Assembly (NCBI GenBank): GCA_963691655.1
Contig: OY829326.1
Coordinates: 56,661,776-56,725,775, forward strand
Reading direction: 5' to 3'
Source: Toxonevra muliebris
Lineage: Eukaryota; Arthropoda; Insecta; Diptera; Pallopteridae
DNA length: 64,000 nt
Below the pieces are notes generated by a model. The model made no database searches. It saw nothing but the letters and a program-made list of their open reading frames with translations, and was not told the origin of the DNA. Positions 34,323 through 46,345 of the stretch are shown here, piece by piece (within the stretch, counting starts at the first letter, position 1; every line of letters starts with the position of its first letter). A program made the position numbers and the translations under genes.

Positions 34323-35153
34323 TAGCCTTTTCTTAGGCTGTTGTACCATAATCGTATTAATTGCACTAAAATTTTTTATTTTATTTAATCTATTGAAATA
34401 AGACATTCTTGTCAGATATGGTTACAAAATTCTACTAAACCATACTATTTTTTCAGAAATAGTGCAGACGTCCATATAGCCAAAACAAATTGCCTCAAAT
34501 TGATCTCTTCGTAGAAAATCGGGCAGCAATATCAGCTGAAAGACTACGGATTACAATCGTAAGGCCGGTCCTCGTTGAGAATAAAATAAGGTATAAAATA
34601 GACTATAAATCTCAGGAAGTTCGTCTTGAAATCACTATATGGCGCTTGGCAGACGTCCACAGTCAATACCTTCCTTTTATGACATAGAAACCTGAGCCGG
34701 GTCCAATGGATCGGGATTACATTTTGATTTTTTACGATTTTTTATTTTACTTCTATTAATTTTTTTCATTACATTTTTTTATTTTCATTTATTTTTATTC
34801 ATTTTTATATTTTTTTTGAAATTGAATATTGAAATTATCAATTAGAGATTTATCCACTCTTTAATGTTTTCACTTACAATTTTTTTCTGTCGGAATACCT
34901 TATTTTTTATTTGTAGAATTATCTCGAAATTTCTCGGTGAAAACCCATTTTCATAAAGGTTAGAATAAATACATGTCAAAATTCGAACAGGGCAAAGTTT
35001 TTCCTCCGACACCACCACACACGAACCGACTGAAATACGAACGAACCGATCTTGGGTAAAGCCACAAATTTATCCTGAACCTGGCCCGTCATCAGCAAAG
35101 CAATTCATGCAAAGATCAGTTCTTCGGACTTTTTATAAAATTTTCATTGTAAA
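34323..35153. other. AT-rich spacer
   Basis: No gene or element recognised. A 65-codon frame at 34490-34687 shows no domain. Confidence 0.5.
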
Positions 35154-35155
35154 TA

Positions 35156-36150
35156 AGGAGTGAGGTGAGATTGAAAAATTTCTTAACACACGTTTTACCT
35201 AATAACTTTTTTTTGGGTGTAAAATTTTAAAATTTTTTTGATCTAGTTATCTTTGAAAAATATGTCAGTTGTTATTTTTAATGACAAACATGTTGGTTTA
35301 TTGTGAGTTTGATCAAAATGAGTGAAGAAAAAGAAGTACGTCTTAAAATTATGAAAAATTTTCAAAAAAATCCAAATTGGTCCTACAAAAAATTGGCCAA
35401 AGAATTAAAGGTCTGCCGTCAAATTGTTTCCAATGTTTTAAACAGTTTCAGGAGAATTTGACCATCGATAGGAATCCTGGTTCGGGAAGAAAACAAGGAC
35501 CACATGATATTGGGAAAGCCAAGAAAATAGAAAGCATATTGAAAAGATCTCCAAAAACATCTGGTAGAAAAGCTGCCCGGTTAGCCCAGTGCTCAGACTA
35601 TTTGGTGCGAAAAGTTAAAGCCAATGCAGGTTTGAAAACATACAAAGTCAAAAAAGTTTCAGACAGGAATGCTGCAAAAAATTTAGACGCCAAAAGTAGG
35701 GCTCGGAAATTAACAAACGACGAAACGTATATAATGGCAGATTTTACGCAGCTTCCGGGTCAAAATTTTTATGTTGCTGATGCTCGAGGAAATGTCGAAT
35801 CCAATTGTTTAGAATCCAAAAGCAGACAACATATCCTAAATAATTCCTGGTATGGCCAGGTATATGCAGTTGCGGCAACGGCAAAAGAAGCAAGTCATTT
35901 GTTACATCAAAGAATGTTTGAAAAAAGGACTTCTTCCTTTCACAAGAGAGCACAATGTGTCCAGATATTTTTGGCCCGATTTGGCATCATGTCACTACGG
36001 CAGGAAACCTCTGGAGTGGTACCAAAGTAATAACATAGTTTTTGTACCAAGAGAGGCCAATCCTCCAAATTGTCCGGAGCTAAGACCAGTTGAGAGATAT
36101 TGGGCTCTTGTGAATCGAAGATTTTAAAAGGAGATGGGCAAACTGTTCTG
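35156..36150 (+). mobile_element. DD37E Tc1/mariner-type element, copy 1 (3' end lost)
   Basis: The left end TA-AGGAGTGAGGTGAGATTGAA matches the TIR of the complete copy at 53976-55267 apart from a small insertion, and the next ~850 bp are near-identical to that copy. The homology stops shortly after GGCAAACTGTTC (about 36148) and no right TIR is present, so the 3' end was deleted or replaced. An internal deletion also removed the middle of the catalytic domain text found in copy 2. Confidence 0.85.
35318..36127 (+). pseudogene. DD37E transposase, copy 1 (frameshifted)
   Basis: ATG at 35318 opens an HTH-containing N-terminus (MSEEKEVRLKIMKNFQ, LAKELKVCRQIVSNVL). A frameshift near 35440-35460 leads into QENLTIDRNPGSGRKQGPHD and a second HTH-like block. 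NDETYIMADFTQLPGQNFYV holds the first catalytic Asp. Further indels put the second Asp motif (FWPDLASCHYG) and the Glu motif (ELRPVERYW) in another frame; their spacing is D37E, counted from the corresponding stretch. At the end, ~36 bases are missing relative to copy 2. DD37E is the signature of the ITmD37E group known from mosquitoes and other insects. Confidence 0.85.
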
Positions 36151-38198
36151 ACTCTCTCAATTGAAAGTTTTTGGAATCATTTATTTGATAAAACCCCCCG
36201 AAAATAGCTTTAAGTTTTCATAACAACAAGTTGTAGATCCTCAAACTAGTAAACTATTCTAAAGATTTCCACCATCACATTACTGTGATTTTGAACTGAT
36301 CTGTGATCATCATCATTGAGGAAATAGTATTTGTACTAAATGTATAATAATCTTATCAAGATAGTGAAATTTTAGGTATGCTTTATATATACATATACTG
36401 CTGTCACACATTTGCTTTGCTACAGTTTTATAAATCACTGTAGCTTTAATTTTGTAAGTATCCCAACAATATCTTGAGACTCTTTCTGATTTCATGAGAT
36501 ATCGGTTTACATTAAAATCAACACAAAAAGGAAACTAATGTTTATATTTGTAATGGGTATGATTTTTTTCCTCTTTCTTCTTTACTGTAATGCACCCTTA
36601 AGTTAAAACTAGTTCATAAAATTTGTTGTAAAAAACTATATACGAAAAACAGGGAAAAAATTAAGTTAAAAACAAAACACTTAACTCATTTGGAAAAACA
36701 AAAGAAGTTCAGTGAAAACACAATAGAAAATAGTACTTGAATGTGCTGAAATCTAAGCAATATGCAGCTATTTCTATTATCTTGCAGTGCACATTTTTTG
36801 GGAAATCATTCTCCTGCTTCATAGACTGACAGACAGACTGTGCATATCTATTCACCTCAGATACTGCGCACTCTGTAGGTGACTAGAATATATGTAGTTG
36901 CAGTTACTGTGTTTCGAGCTTGTCTAAAGGCTTTTGTCTAAAGTCATTTTCTGTTCTTCTTCTGACGTTTTTGCATAGCTACATACATACATATTTATAA
37001 AAACACAATTTCCGTTAAGCTGCTTTATTCAGGTAGGCAAGGAAGTAGGTAGTGATGGTCGGAATATAAGTATGTAGGTGGGTAGTAGGTATTTAAGATT
37101 TCTACCTTTTGCATACAATTGTTTTTAAACAAAAGACACCTGAGGCAATAAATTTTCACCTAGTAAATATCTTACACGGAGACAATAAATGAATAGAGCA
37201 AACTGAAAGTGGAAGCAGTAAAAGTGTGGAAAGTATTCAGTATTAGTAAGACAAAGATAGCTAAATAAAATAAAGAGACAAAAAACAAAAAAAACCTAGT
37301 GAAAGGTACTACCCTTGCTATAGTGAGGGTTGTGGTGGTTATGTGAAGTTTTTCAATATGGGTTTTCTTGATTTTCTTTATCTTCCCCTCAACATTTACT
37401 TATCAACATGGCGACAGCTACAAAGTTGATCCCCAAATGGTTTAGAAGAAACAGAAAAGAACAAAAAATATCAAAAAAACAACAACAAAAATTAAATAAA
37501 AATAAAAGACTGCATAGAAGACTACGACTACCTGCCTACACGAATAAGTGAAAATTATGTGATTCAAAGTTGTGAGTGTTTCCTTTTCTATTGTTTTGTA
37601 TGTATCTCAGTTTTTTATTGTTGTTTGTTGATGCTGCAATTTTCCAGAAATTATTTGAAAGACAAACCCAAAAAAAAAAACCTACAGTTTAACAATAGCA
37701 ACGTATTACATATAAGAAACAAAGGAAAATAGCAATAGCAACATTGTCAGAGTGGGACAATGAGATAATATGAATGGCTTTAAAAAAAAAAAAAAAAAAA
37801 AATAGCAACAACAATGGCAGACAATTGTAAGAAATTAGTCAAGGAAAAATTGAAAAATGAAACATTAAGATAAATGACGCTGATTGATAAATAAAAATGA
37901 TAACAATATAAATTTGAACTAAAAATAAATACAAAAAACAAAAACGAAAATTTCGAGTCCTATTTTTTTTTCCTGTCATAATAATTTCTTAATCAGTTTG
38001 TGATGTGGGCAATGTCAGTCGAAATTAACTATAGTTTCTATCGAGCAGTTGTACAATAAAATAATAATTTAAATAAAAAATATTTTTAATATACCATGTT
38101 TTTAAAATGGACTAAAAAGTATAAAATAATTTCTCCTAACCCCATACAGATTCACAACCACATATAGATTTATTATCCCATACAAATTGTCTTGAAAA
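36151..38198. other. AT-rich DNA with simple repeats
   Basis: Contains (CATA)n near 36982-36995, GTAGGTGGGTAGTAGG-type runs near 37060-37095, an A23 run at about 37778-37801 and CAACAACAA-type words. The style (A/CAA-rich, weakly transcribed-looking) resembles fly intron or UTR sequence, but no exon is supported. Confidence 0.5.
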
Positions 38199-38199
38199 T

Positions 38200-38394
38200 T
38201 TGTAACTGTGAATTTTAGTAGGACGAAAATACTTGTATGATTAAAACAACAAACGTGGTTCGCATGCAATAGGAAATTGATGGATGAATAGTTCACCTAA
38301 ATGGCTAGCAATTTTATCTCTATCCATATGCGTCCCACGTTTTTCGTTTTAAATCATACAAGTATTTTCGTCCTACTAAAATTCACAATTACAA
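38200..38394. mobile_element. 195-bp MITE with ~65-bp inverted ends
   Basis: TTGTAACTGTGAATTTTAGT at the left and the reverse complement of the right end (TTGTAATTGTGAATTTTAGT) begin arms that pair for ~65 bp, through TAGGACGAAAATACTTGTAT and AACGTGG..CGCAT. It abuts the foldback fragment that starts at 38395. No target duplication is evident. Confidence 0.8.
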
Positions 38395-38545
38395 GAGCTG
38401 TAAAAGAATGCATTCAATTTAATTGCAATACCTTGAAGTCATGGTTAATAACCGACAATTTGCACTAAATTGGAGTGACTTGAAGTCAATTGTGGTATTG
38501 AAGTCACTTGAACTCAATTGGAATTTGAAATTGTTGACACATTGA
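38395..38545 (+). repeat. Fragment of the CAGAGCTG foldback family
   Basis: GAGCTGTAAAAGAATGCATT, then TTAATTGCAATACCTTGAAG and several GAGTGACTTGAAGTCAATTG-type 10-bp units match the left arm of the element at 23199-24773. There is no opposite arm, so this is a truncated copy. It shows the arm as it was without the 300-bp insertion at 23230-23529. Confidence 0.8.
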
Positions 38546-39290
38546 ATCAAAACCAATTGTCTAAGCAATGTCACAATTAATTATTGGACTCGTGCAAGAT
38601 CAATTTCCCCACATTGCGAATAGCCCTATTCATTAAATATAACAGAATTCAAATTATATCTTCTCACATAAATGGGTACTCAATAAATACTGTTTTTACA
38701 TTGCACCTCGTTATGATTCTACATTTTGAAACAGAAATGAAATAAAGGCATTTGCCAAATACATAGTAAGAAGAAGATTTGTTGTTATAGATGTAAAAAT
38801 GTACAAGAAGAATAATTTATTTATATATTAAAATATAAAATATGAAAAGTTCTAACATTTTAGCTAAATATACTTATTTACACACATATATTTAGGTACA
38901 ATGTTGAAAATAGTGATAATATTTCTTCGCATTTTGATTTCATGAAATCAGTAGAAAAAGATTTAAAAGTTCTTATATAAAATTCATAAAATCAAAACAA
39001 AACGTTTACATATTTGTATATAAAGAATATATAAATACTGTAAATGTTGAAAGTTATTTGCTAAGAGAAATGTTAAATATTTATTTCATCAAACACGTCA
39101 AACTCATCCATTCATATATTTTTGTCTGCTGGATGTGTTGACAACCGTCGCTGTCACACCATCGGTATTTGCACCTCGCTGCTGTTTCTACAATTTTTTG
39201 TTTCGATTCCAGCAAGAGCAAATTGCGATCTCTTTACAATCTATACTCTTTGTAAGCGGAACAAAACGAAAAGAAAAGTTCGTTATTGTT
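38546..39290. other. AT-rich spacer
   Basis: No gene or element recognised. Overlapping frames at 39122-39379 lack any domain and run into a duplicated low-complexity segment. Confidence 0.5.
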
Positions 39291-39295
39291 TGTTT

Positions 39296-40036
39296 TTGTT
39301 CTCTCTCTCATTTGTCTTTGAATTTGTGTATGTAAACACATATACATATATTCTACTCCCGCTAAAGCAATTATTTTAACAACGATGAATTCAATGCTTT
39401 GATCTATGAAAAAAATGGAAAAACTTCCGACGCTAATATTTTAAATATTATTATATTTATATATATTTTAGATACTTCATATTGCATTGTCTTCCAGTTC
39501 TGAACTATATTTAAAATTTCAAGTCTCTAGCTCATCGGGAAGTTAGTTTAAAATCGATTGCAAAATTTGTACCGAACAGACTGACAGACAGACACCATTG
39601 AAAGCGAGTTGATATAAAATACACAAAATTGAATTATTATGCATAAGAAGTTCAAGTGGTTTGTCAATTCCAACACTATTCAAAAGCAAAATTCATTATT
39701 GAGGAAAATTTCGAACTTTATGTTTAAAATTTTTGTAATGGCCTATCGATTAAAATAATAATGACTAGTCGGTAAGGCTCCAGTAACTGGGGCTATTTTT
39801 TTTTTTTTTTTGCTCAAGAAATCTCAAGAGAAACTTCTCGTTCGTGTTTGTTTTGCTATTTTTATATGCAGATAATTCGTTAGATAATTCTGAGAGATGC
39901 CGTTACTTATGTCTTCTCTCTCTCTCATTTGTTATTTACTCCCGCTTAAGCAATGATTATTACAGCGATGAATGCAATGCTTTGCTCAATGAGTGAGTTT
40001 TAAAGAACTTCCGATGCTAATATTTTGGAATTGGCT
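39296..40036 (+). repeat. Segment present twice (~600 bp apart)
   Basis: 39298-39455 and 39912-40036 share, in order, TCTCTCTCTCATTTGT, ACTCCCGCT(A/T)AAGCAAT, ACGATGAATTCAATGCTTTG (GCGATGAATGCAATGCTTTG in the second) and ACTTCCGACGCTAATATTTT. About 480 unrelated bases separate them, including a T17 run at 39799. This looks like an old direct duplication or two copies of one short repeat. Confidence 0.65.
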
Positions 40037-40451
40037 AAACCGATTTTAAATCTGATAATTTTTGGCTAACCTACTCGTCAAGCTCTTTAAATTGATATTT
40101 AATATGATATGAAAGCACTGCTGGATCTTCTGGAATAAAATTGTAGTTACACTAATAAATGTATAGATTACTTTTTGTGAGAAAGAACTACGTAGTCTAC
40201 GACTTGTGTGAAAATTTCCCAAAAATCTCACCAAATTTGAGCTTTTAGCACCATATCTTTCTTGCTTAAATTATATTTCCAATGATATATAGTTTGGCTC
40301 GGCTGAAACTATGCTTGACGAGATATTTGCCCGTAAGTAAAACTGTATTTCCATAAAAAAAAAAACAGAAAATGGGATTTTCACATTCGTGCTATATTCT
40401 CACAGTATTCCAGTGTTATAGAATGTCTTGCCCGGAATTTAGCGATTTCTT

Positions 40452-40620
40452 TTTAAAGGCTGAACCGAACTCGGGTCTTCAGAGACAAGAGTCTGGCACG
40501 CTGCCACTAGACCACTGTGGAGATGGTTGGACCTACAGTTTAACGCCGTTTCCGAATGGCGGTGTGGCAGTTTGTTATCATTTAGTGATTTTGCCATTGC
40601 CTACCAAGATTTGACTTTTA
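40452..40620 (-). mobile_element. tRNA-derived SINE (variant B), permuted
   Basis: Read on -: body words GGCAATGGCAAAAT, TTCGGAAACGGCGTTAAACT and GTAGGTCC come first, then a tRNA-like head TGGTCTAGTGGCAGCGTGCC ... CCGAGTTCGG. Head follows body, opposite to the 11.65-kb copy, as if this were the junction of two tandem SINE units. Confidence 0.7.
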
Positions 40621-40631
40621 CACTTTCTTAA

Positions 40632-40800
40632 ATAGAGATGCCCGGGTTCAAATTTCGACACGCTTAAAAAATCAGCGATAAAAACTAAGAAAGAATGTTT
40701 CTACACAGTAGCATCACCTCTTGGCTGGCAATGGCAACATTGTCAATGAAAAGCTTTTCACATCACCATACGAATTTGGCATAAAACCACTGATTCACTT
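40632..40800 (+). mobile_element. tRNA-derived SINE (variant A)
   Basis: A B-box-like CCCGGGTTCAAATTTC is followed by CACCTCTTGGCTGGCAATGG, AATGAAAAGCTTTTCACATC and TTTGGCATAAAACC, the same core order as at 22.1 and 47.8 kb. It lies head to head with the minus-strand SINE just before it. Confidence 0.75.
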
Positions 40801-43800
40801 TTCAAAGAGTTTATATTTTGTTAACGTAAATTTTTGTCAAATTAAGCAAATAATATTAAAAAAAAGAAGTTGCTGAGTTTGAAGCGATTGTGAACTCATG
40901 CCCAAAATGTAGTCTCGCAATATAAATTTCACTATGAACAATTCAATGACTAATTGAACAATTTCAAATACTTTGTGAAAAACAGTTGTAATCGAAATAT
41001 TTATACTTTTACTTAATCCGGCAGGAGTATCACATTTTTTTCTCATCATCTACTCATCATTAACTTTTACCAATTCAGAAACGAAAAAGTGATAAATTTT
41101 TAATCTCAGCTATGATTTATGTTCTCAGCTCACGCACATCAAGACTTTTACTCTCAAAATTCACAAAAGAATAATTTTAAACAGCAACATGTGTTAAAAT
41201 AAATCGAGTTCAATTAAAATTATTACGCAAATATTAATAATATAAATTATTTGTACATACATACATACAATTAACACGCAGTAGAGAAACTTAATTTCCA
41301 ATAATATGAAAATATATTTATACTAAAATGACAAACGTATTGGCAAATTAAACAACTATTAAAATATCATTAAAAAAAATTAATTAAAATTATAATTAAT
41401 TTAAATGCAAATTAAGTTTAAGAGGCGCATCCATAAAAACAAGCGCTTAAATATATGCAATAAATGAGCAAATAAGCAAATAAGTAAATATTTATAAATG
41501 AATATTTGAATACATCCATTTTATATTAACTATTAAATATAATTATAATTATTTATATAACTACGGATGGTAAAAGCAAATAACAAAAAAATATCACGCA
41601 ATAAAAATTTGTGTATAAAATTACGTTAGTAATTGCATACATTTAGGTGCTTGTCGCAACAATGATATAAACAATTAAGCGCAAGGTCAAATATAATTCA
41701 ATATGAATTATACATGCCCCCAAATGAGTACCTTCTAAGAGTTATAAGCAAAAAAAAAAAAAAAAAAAAAAGCAATAAAGATAGCAAAAAAGAAAGTGAC
41801 CATGAAAAAAAGCTTCAGTGCATTAAAGATAATATTACGATTTATATTTCTTGTATATGCTAAAAAGTATGCTATTATTTTTCTTATGTTTTTGTGTGTA
41901 CCTTTATTATTCCTTTTTGACATTTTCTTGTCATTTGTTTTACTTACTTAAAATTAAAATGAGAAAAATTAATACGACTCAAAATGGAAAAACAAAAGAA
42001 AAATATATTAAAATAAAAAATACAAAGAAAAAAAAATAGAAAAATTTTATGAAAAGTCTTTCAGAGCCTTAAAGTCACTTGAACTTGAACTCTTTTTCCC
42101 CTCGGTCTTTGCCTCTCTTCAACATGTTGGCTTCTCGAAGTTCCCTTTCTTTTACAACCAACCAATAGCCACAATATCTCAATAAGAAAATCACAAACAA
42201 TAAGAATTTTTAATCGCTCTCTAGGGTACATTTCGTTACAAAATAATGACTTATATTCCATACCTTTTTCTGTGTTCAGTGTAACTTGCATTTCTTTTTC
42301 TAATTTTTTTTTGGCATAGCGTACTTTAAGGCGATTTGAATTTGAGTAAAAGTATAAAAAAAAAACGTATAGCAAAAGTCAAAAAGAATTAGCAAAATAA
42401 GAAAAGGAAAAAATATATATAAAAAATGTAAAAATTTTTGTTTTTTTCCAAGAAGTGAGGTGCGGTGTATAAAGTTAAAACTGGGAAAAAGTGCACAAGA
42501 GAGAGAAAAAATAAAAGTGAGAGAAATAGTGTGAGCAAAAATACAAACAATTAAGGCGACATTTAAAAAATTTGTAAAGTTGTCGTTCGTGTGTTTTTAA
42601 TCCCTTTTTGTAACGTCATTTTGTGTTGTATTGTTTTGGGTTGTTGTTGACTTTATTGCCTTGACGTTTTTCTAAGATTTTCCATGAGGACAACAGCAGC
42701 AGCACCACCACCAGCAATAACAATATGGCCACTCATTCGCAAGGAATAAAAGCAGTGAAGAGAATTAAAACGCACAGTTATTAATTGGCAGCAGAAACAA
42801 ATGTAAATGAAGAAATGACAAAGAAGCAAAAGGTACCATATTACTATGGCATACTTTTAGGTGTACTTAAAATAAAGAAGTCATTCAGATTTCTTATTTT
42901 CCAATGAAATAAATTTTAAAAATTTAAATTTGCCTTAAAGATTTTGAGTCACATCGAAAACTACTACATATTTTTCAAACGTGTGTGTGTGTGTGTGAAG
43001 AAATTTTGGCTTTCTACATTTTTGGCAAAAACGCTAACAGCACAGTTCTCGTTATGCTAGAAAAAAAATTATAAATTCCAAACATTAAGGAATTCACGAT
43101 TAGCGGAAACGGGTTTAACTTTTTCAAACATACAGATTTCGAACATTCGCAATTCCGGGCTTGGAAATATGACAAATATTGTGGATATAATGAAATCTAA
43201 TTCAAAAACGTAAATGCCAAATTTCATCAGATTTGAATAATTTTCCATGTTTTCAGTTCGTATAAATAAATCTAATATAAAATTCGAACTTTTTTGTATA
43301 TCCTCAAAGCAGCAAGATTTTTCTCTTTCAATGAAATCGTTTGAATAAAATTCATTTCTTCAATTAATCTCTAACATTTTCAAACATTATTATATTTGAA
43401 TAAAATTATATTCGAATGCTCGATCCGCACCTCTTTATTTATTCAAAGAAAACAACATTAGTTTTCAAACTATTATTCAGTGTGAGTTGTCTAGAAAGGA
43501 GTCAAACTGGTGGTATTAAATTTCTCATCTCCGCAGGACATCTATCATGAAAATTACGATAGAATAAAGACATACGGGTCACATTTGCGGTGCCTGTGAA
43601 GCTCTAGCTCATAGATGCAAACAAACTGACATCTTTTATTAATCAATAACTTATTCAAAAGATATTTAAGTTTTTTTTTTTTTGCAATCAGTGAGTACCC
43701 TACTTTATAGAAAGTATTTACTTTTGAATAAATTTGAAACCACTGTAAAAAAAGAAAAAACTTTTTTTCAGATCGTACAATGATATATTTTCAATTCTAA

Positions 43801-45385
43801 ACACAAAGAAGACATAGTTGCAAGTGCATGCATACATGCATATGTATGTGTACAATAACACAAAAGAACAACACAAGAGCACATTACCTGCCACACTAAC
43901 TTTCCATGTATGTCTACTTCTGTTGCATGCTGTTTTTCCTGTTATACTAACTACTATGAAGTGGTTTCCGTTTCCGCAACTGGTTATAGTTTCTTTTTTG
44001 CTGTTTTTGCTTCCTCTCTCTCTCTTTTTATTTGTTTGGTTGGCTACAAAATTTTTGCCTCAATGAACTTTTGTCGTTTATTGTTGCTCTGAGTTTTTGT
44101 AGCTATGAGAAAAAATCTTTATTTTTCCTTTTGCTATAGGAAAATGCACCGGAAATTTTTAAGGAAATAATTTACCAAACAAATGTAACAGATGCACAAA
44201 CATGAATACATGCAGATGTAAGTATTATTTACATACATACATACATATATTTTAAAATGTTCTATAAGCTCATATAATAGTAAAAAGAAAATATATTTAT
44301 TTATGTAACAAAAGTATATCTTTAATTATTAATTTAAAGATATTTTGTGGGATATTTTTCAAAGCAGTTGGTATTAGAAACAGATTTTTATTATTATTTT
44401 TTTTTTCATTTATTTATTTTATAAAATTTTGTGGTTTCAGGGCTTATATTTAACTACCATAAATAAATAATATAGCAAGAAAATTCAAAGCTTTCACATG
44501 CATAACTCGAAAATCTATGTAATAAATTTGCTTACCTATAATAACACTGTCTGACAAAAATCAACTTTTTTAAAAATAACAAGGTAGGGAAAGGAATTCC
44601 AGTAGAGTTTTTTTAGTTTTGGGATTGAAACGATTTAACTATTCAGTGACTGATAGTAAATTTTTAAAAAAAAAAAATTTTTTTTTTCAACAAATTAACC
44701 CATTATCTTCCTTCGTTATGAATATTTTTTTTTGCTTTTTTTAACCCATTAATACGGTTTAAAGATAATAGTTTGTTACAAAAAACGTCACACGCAAGAT
44801 TTTACTTTAGGTCAGTTAACATTAAAAAATCTTAAATTAATTAGATAAATTGTAAAAACAAATACTTTTCTAGTTGATATATTTTTGGTTCAAAAATTTA
44901 ATTTGAAAAAATGTTTCAAAGTTCAAAAATTTTTTTTAATTTTTTTTGTTTTTGTACTACTTTAAACCAAAGTGAAATAAATAAAGTGAAATAAATATAA
45001 GTGACGTCCTCTTTTCTGTTCACTGACGTCTGCCAAAATTGAAAATTGTTCTCTTACTTCTCCCAAAGCATTTCATATTTCAGAAGTAAATATAAAAAAA
45101 TATTAACCCATTGGCACCAGTATAATATATAAATAAAATAGAAAAATTTGAATAGCCAGAAAAGTTTTTAGACATTGATAAACGAGATTTCCGAAGACGT
45201 TTGCAACAACCATGAGCATAAAATGCAACAAGGGTTTAACCCAAAAATTAAAGTTTTTTTATTATGTATGCCATTCAAGTAAGAAATCTGTCTCTCCGAA
45301 ATTTAATTAAAATTCTTTTGAAATCGGTAAAACTATTTAGAACATGAAGGGGAATTTTTTGAAGAAGATAATTGTAAAAGTGTTG
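40801..45385. other. AT-rich DNA; possible untranslated exon near 42.4-42.8 kb
   Basis: Mostly featureless: a (CATA)n run (41258-41270), A22 (41750-41771), (GT)n (42982-42998). The 42440-42835 stretch has GTATAAAG, GAGAGAGAA, CAACAGCAGCAGCACCACCA and CAATAACAATATGG words in a style common in fly 5' UTRs, but no splice donor of good quality or coding start is evident. The ~104-codon minus frame at 42061-42375 has no domain. Confidence 0.45.
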
Positions 45386-45390
45386 TATTT

Positions 45391-46345
45391 TTGGGATCGT
45401 TAAATCCGAATCTATAAATTGAATATGGCGGACAAATTTTTGCAAAATTATTCTAATTCGTTTGAAACTTGTTTCTCGCGGGATTTCGGGGTCGCTGAAC
45501 CCGAATCTGTAAATAAAATTTCAAAATTCAAAATAGTAAATCCAATATAGCGGAAACATTTTTGCAATATTATTTTAACTCGTCTGGGACTTGTTTTTCG
45601 GGAGTTTTTGAGGTCGCTGAATCCAAATCTGTAATTGAATTTCAAAATTCGAAATGGCGTATCCAATATGGCGGACGAATTTTTGAAAAATGTTTTAATT
45701 CGTCTGAAACTTGTTTTTCGGAGGTTTTTGAGGTCGCTGAATCTCCGTATCTAGTGCTAAATCTAAACCAGAAGAAACAGGCTTAGCAAATTTCAAGATA
45801 ACAGATTTTGATTACGAAGAACCTGATAGTTGGTCTTCTGCAGACATATTTCGTAATAGCATCTTTCGTAACCCATCTATCAAAAAGTTTCAAACTCGGA
45901 TTCAGCGACCCCGAAAACCAGTTTCAGACGAATTAGAAATTTTTTTTAAAAAATTTTCCGCCATTTTGAAATTTAATTTGCAGATTCGGATTTAGCGACC
46001 CGAAAACCCCCGGAAAAACCAGTTTCAGACGAGTTAGAACTTTTTTTCAATAATTTGTCTGCCATATTGGATCCGCCATTTTGAAATTCAATTTACGGAT
46101 TCGGATTCAGTGACCCCAAAAACTTCCAAAAAACAAGTTTCAGACGAATTAGAACATTTTTTAAAAAATTCTTTCGCCATATTGGATTTTGAAATTCAAT
46201 TTACAGATTCGGATTCAGAGATCCCAAAAATCCCCGGAAAAGAAGTTTCAGACGTATTAGAATATTTTTTCAAAAATTCATCCGCCATGTTGGATACGCC
46301 ATTTTGAATTTTGGAATTCAGTTTGTAGATTCGGATTCAGCGACG
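45391..46345. repeat. ~121-bp satellite arranged as an inverted repeat
   Basis: Left array (45391-45760): three to four units starting GGTCGCTGAATCC, at 45491, 45613 and 45733, i.e. 120-122 bp apart. Right array (45890-46345): inverted units marked by GGATTCAGCGACC at 45901, 45991, 46106, 46213 and 46336 (90-123 bp apart). Each unit also contains TTCGTCTGAAACTTGTTTTT and CCAATATGGCGG. The two arrays face each other across ~130 bp. The unit motif also appears in the arms of the element at 27250-28620. Open frames here are artefacts of the repeat. Confidence 0.85.

Noticed and set aside
42061..42375. 104-codon minus-strand frame
   Set aside because: No domain and no start or splice context; purine/pyrimidine-skewed DNA gives open frames by chance.
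45448..46307. Several 65-74 codon frames with similar peptides
   Set aside because: All fall inside the 121-bp satellite units and match each other only because the DNA repeats.
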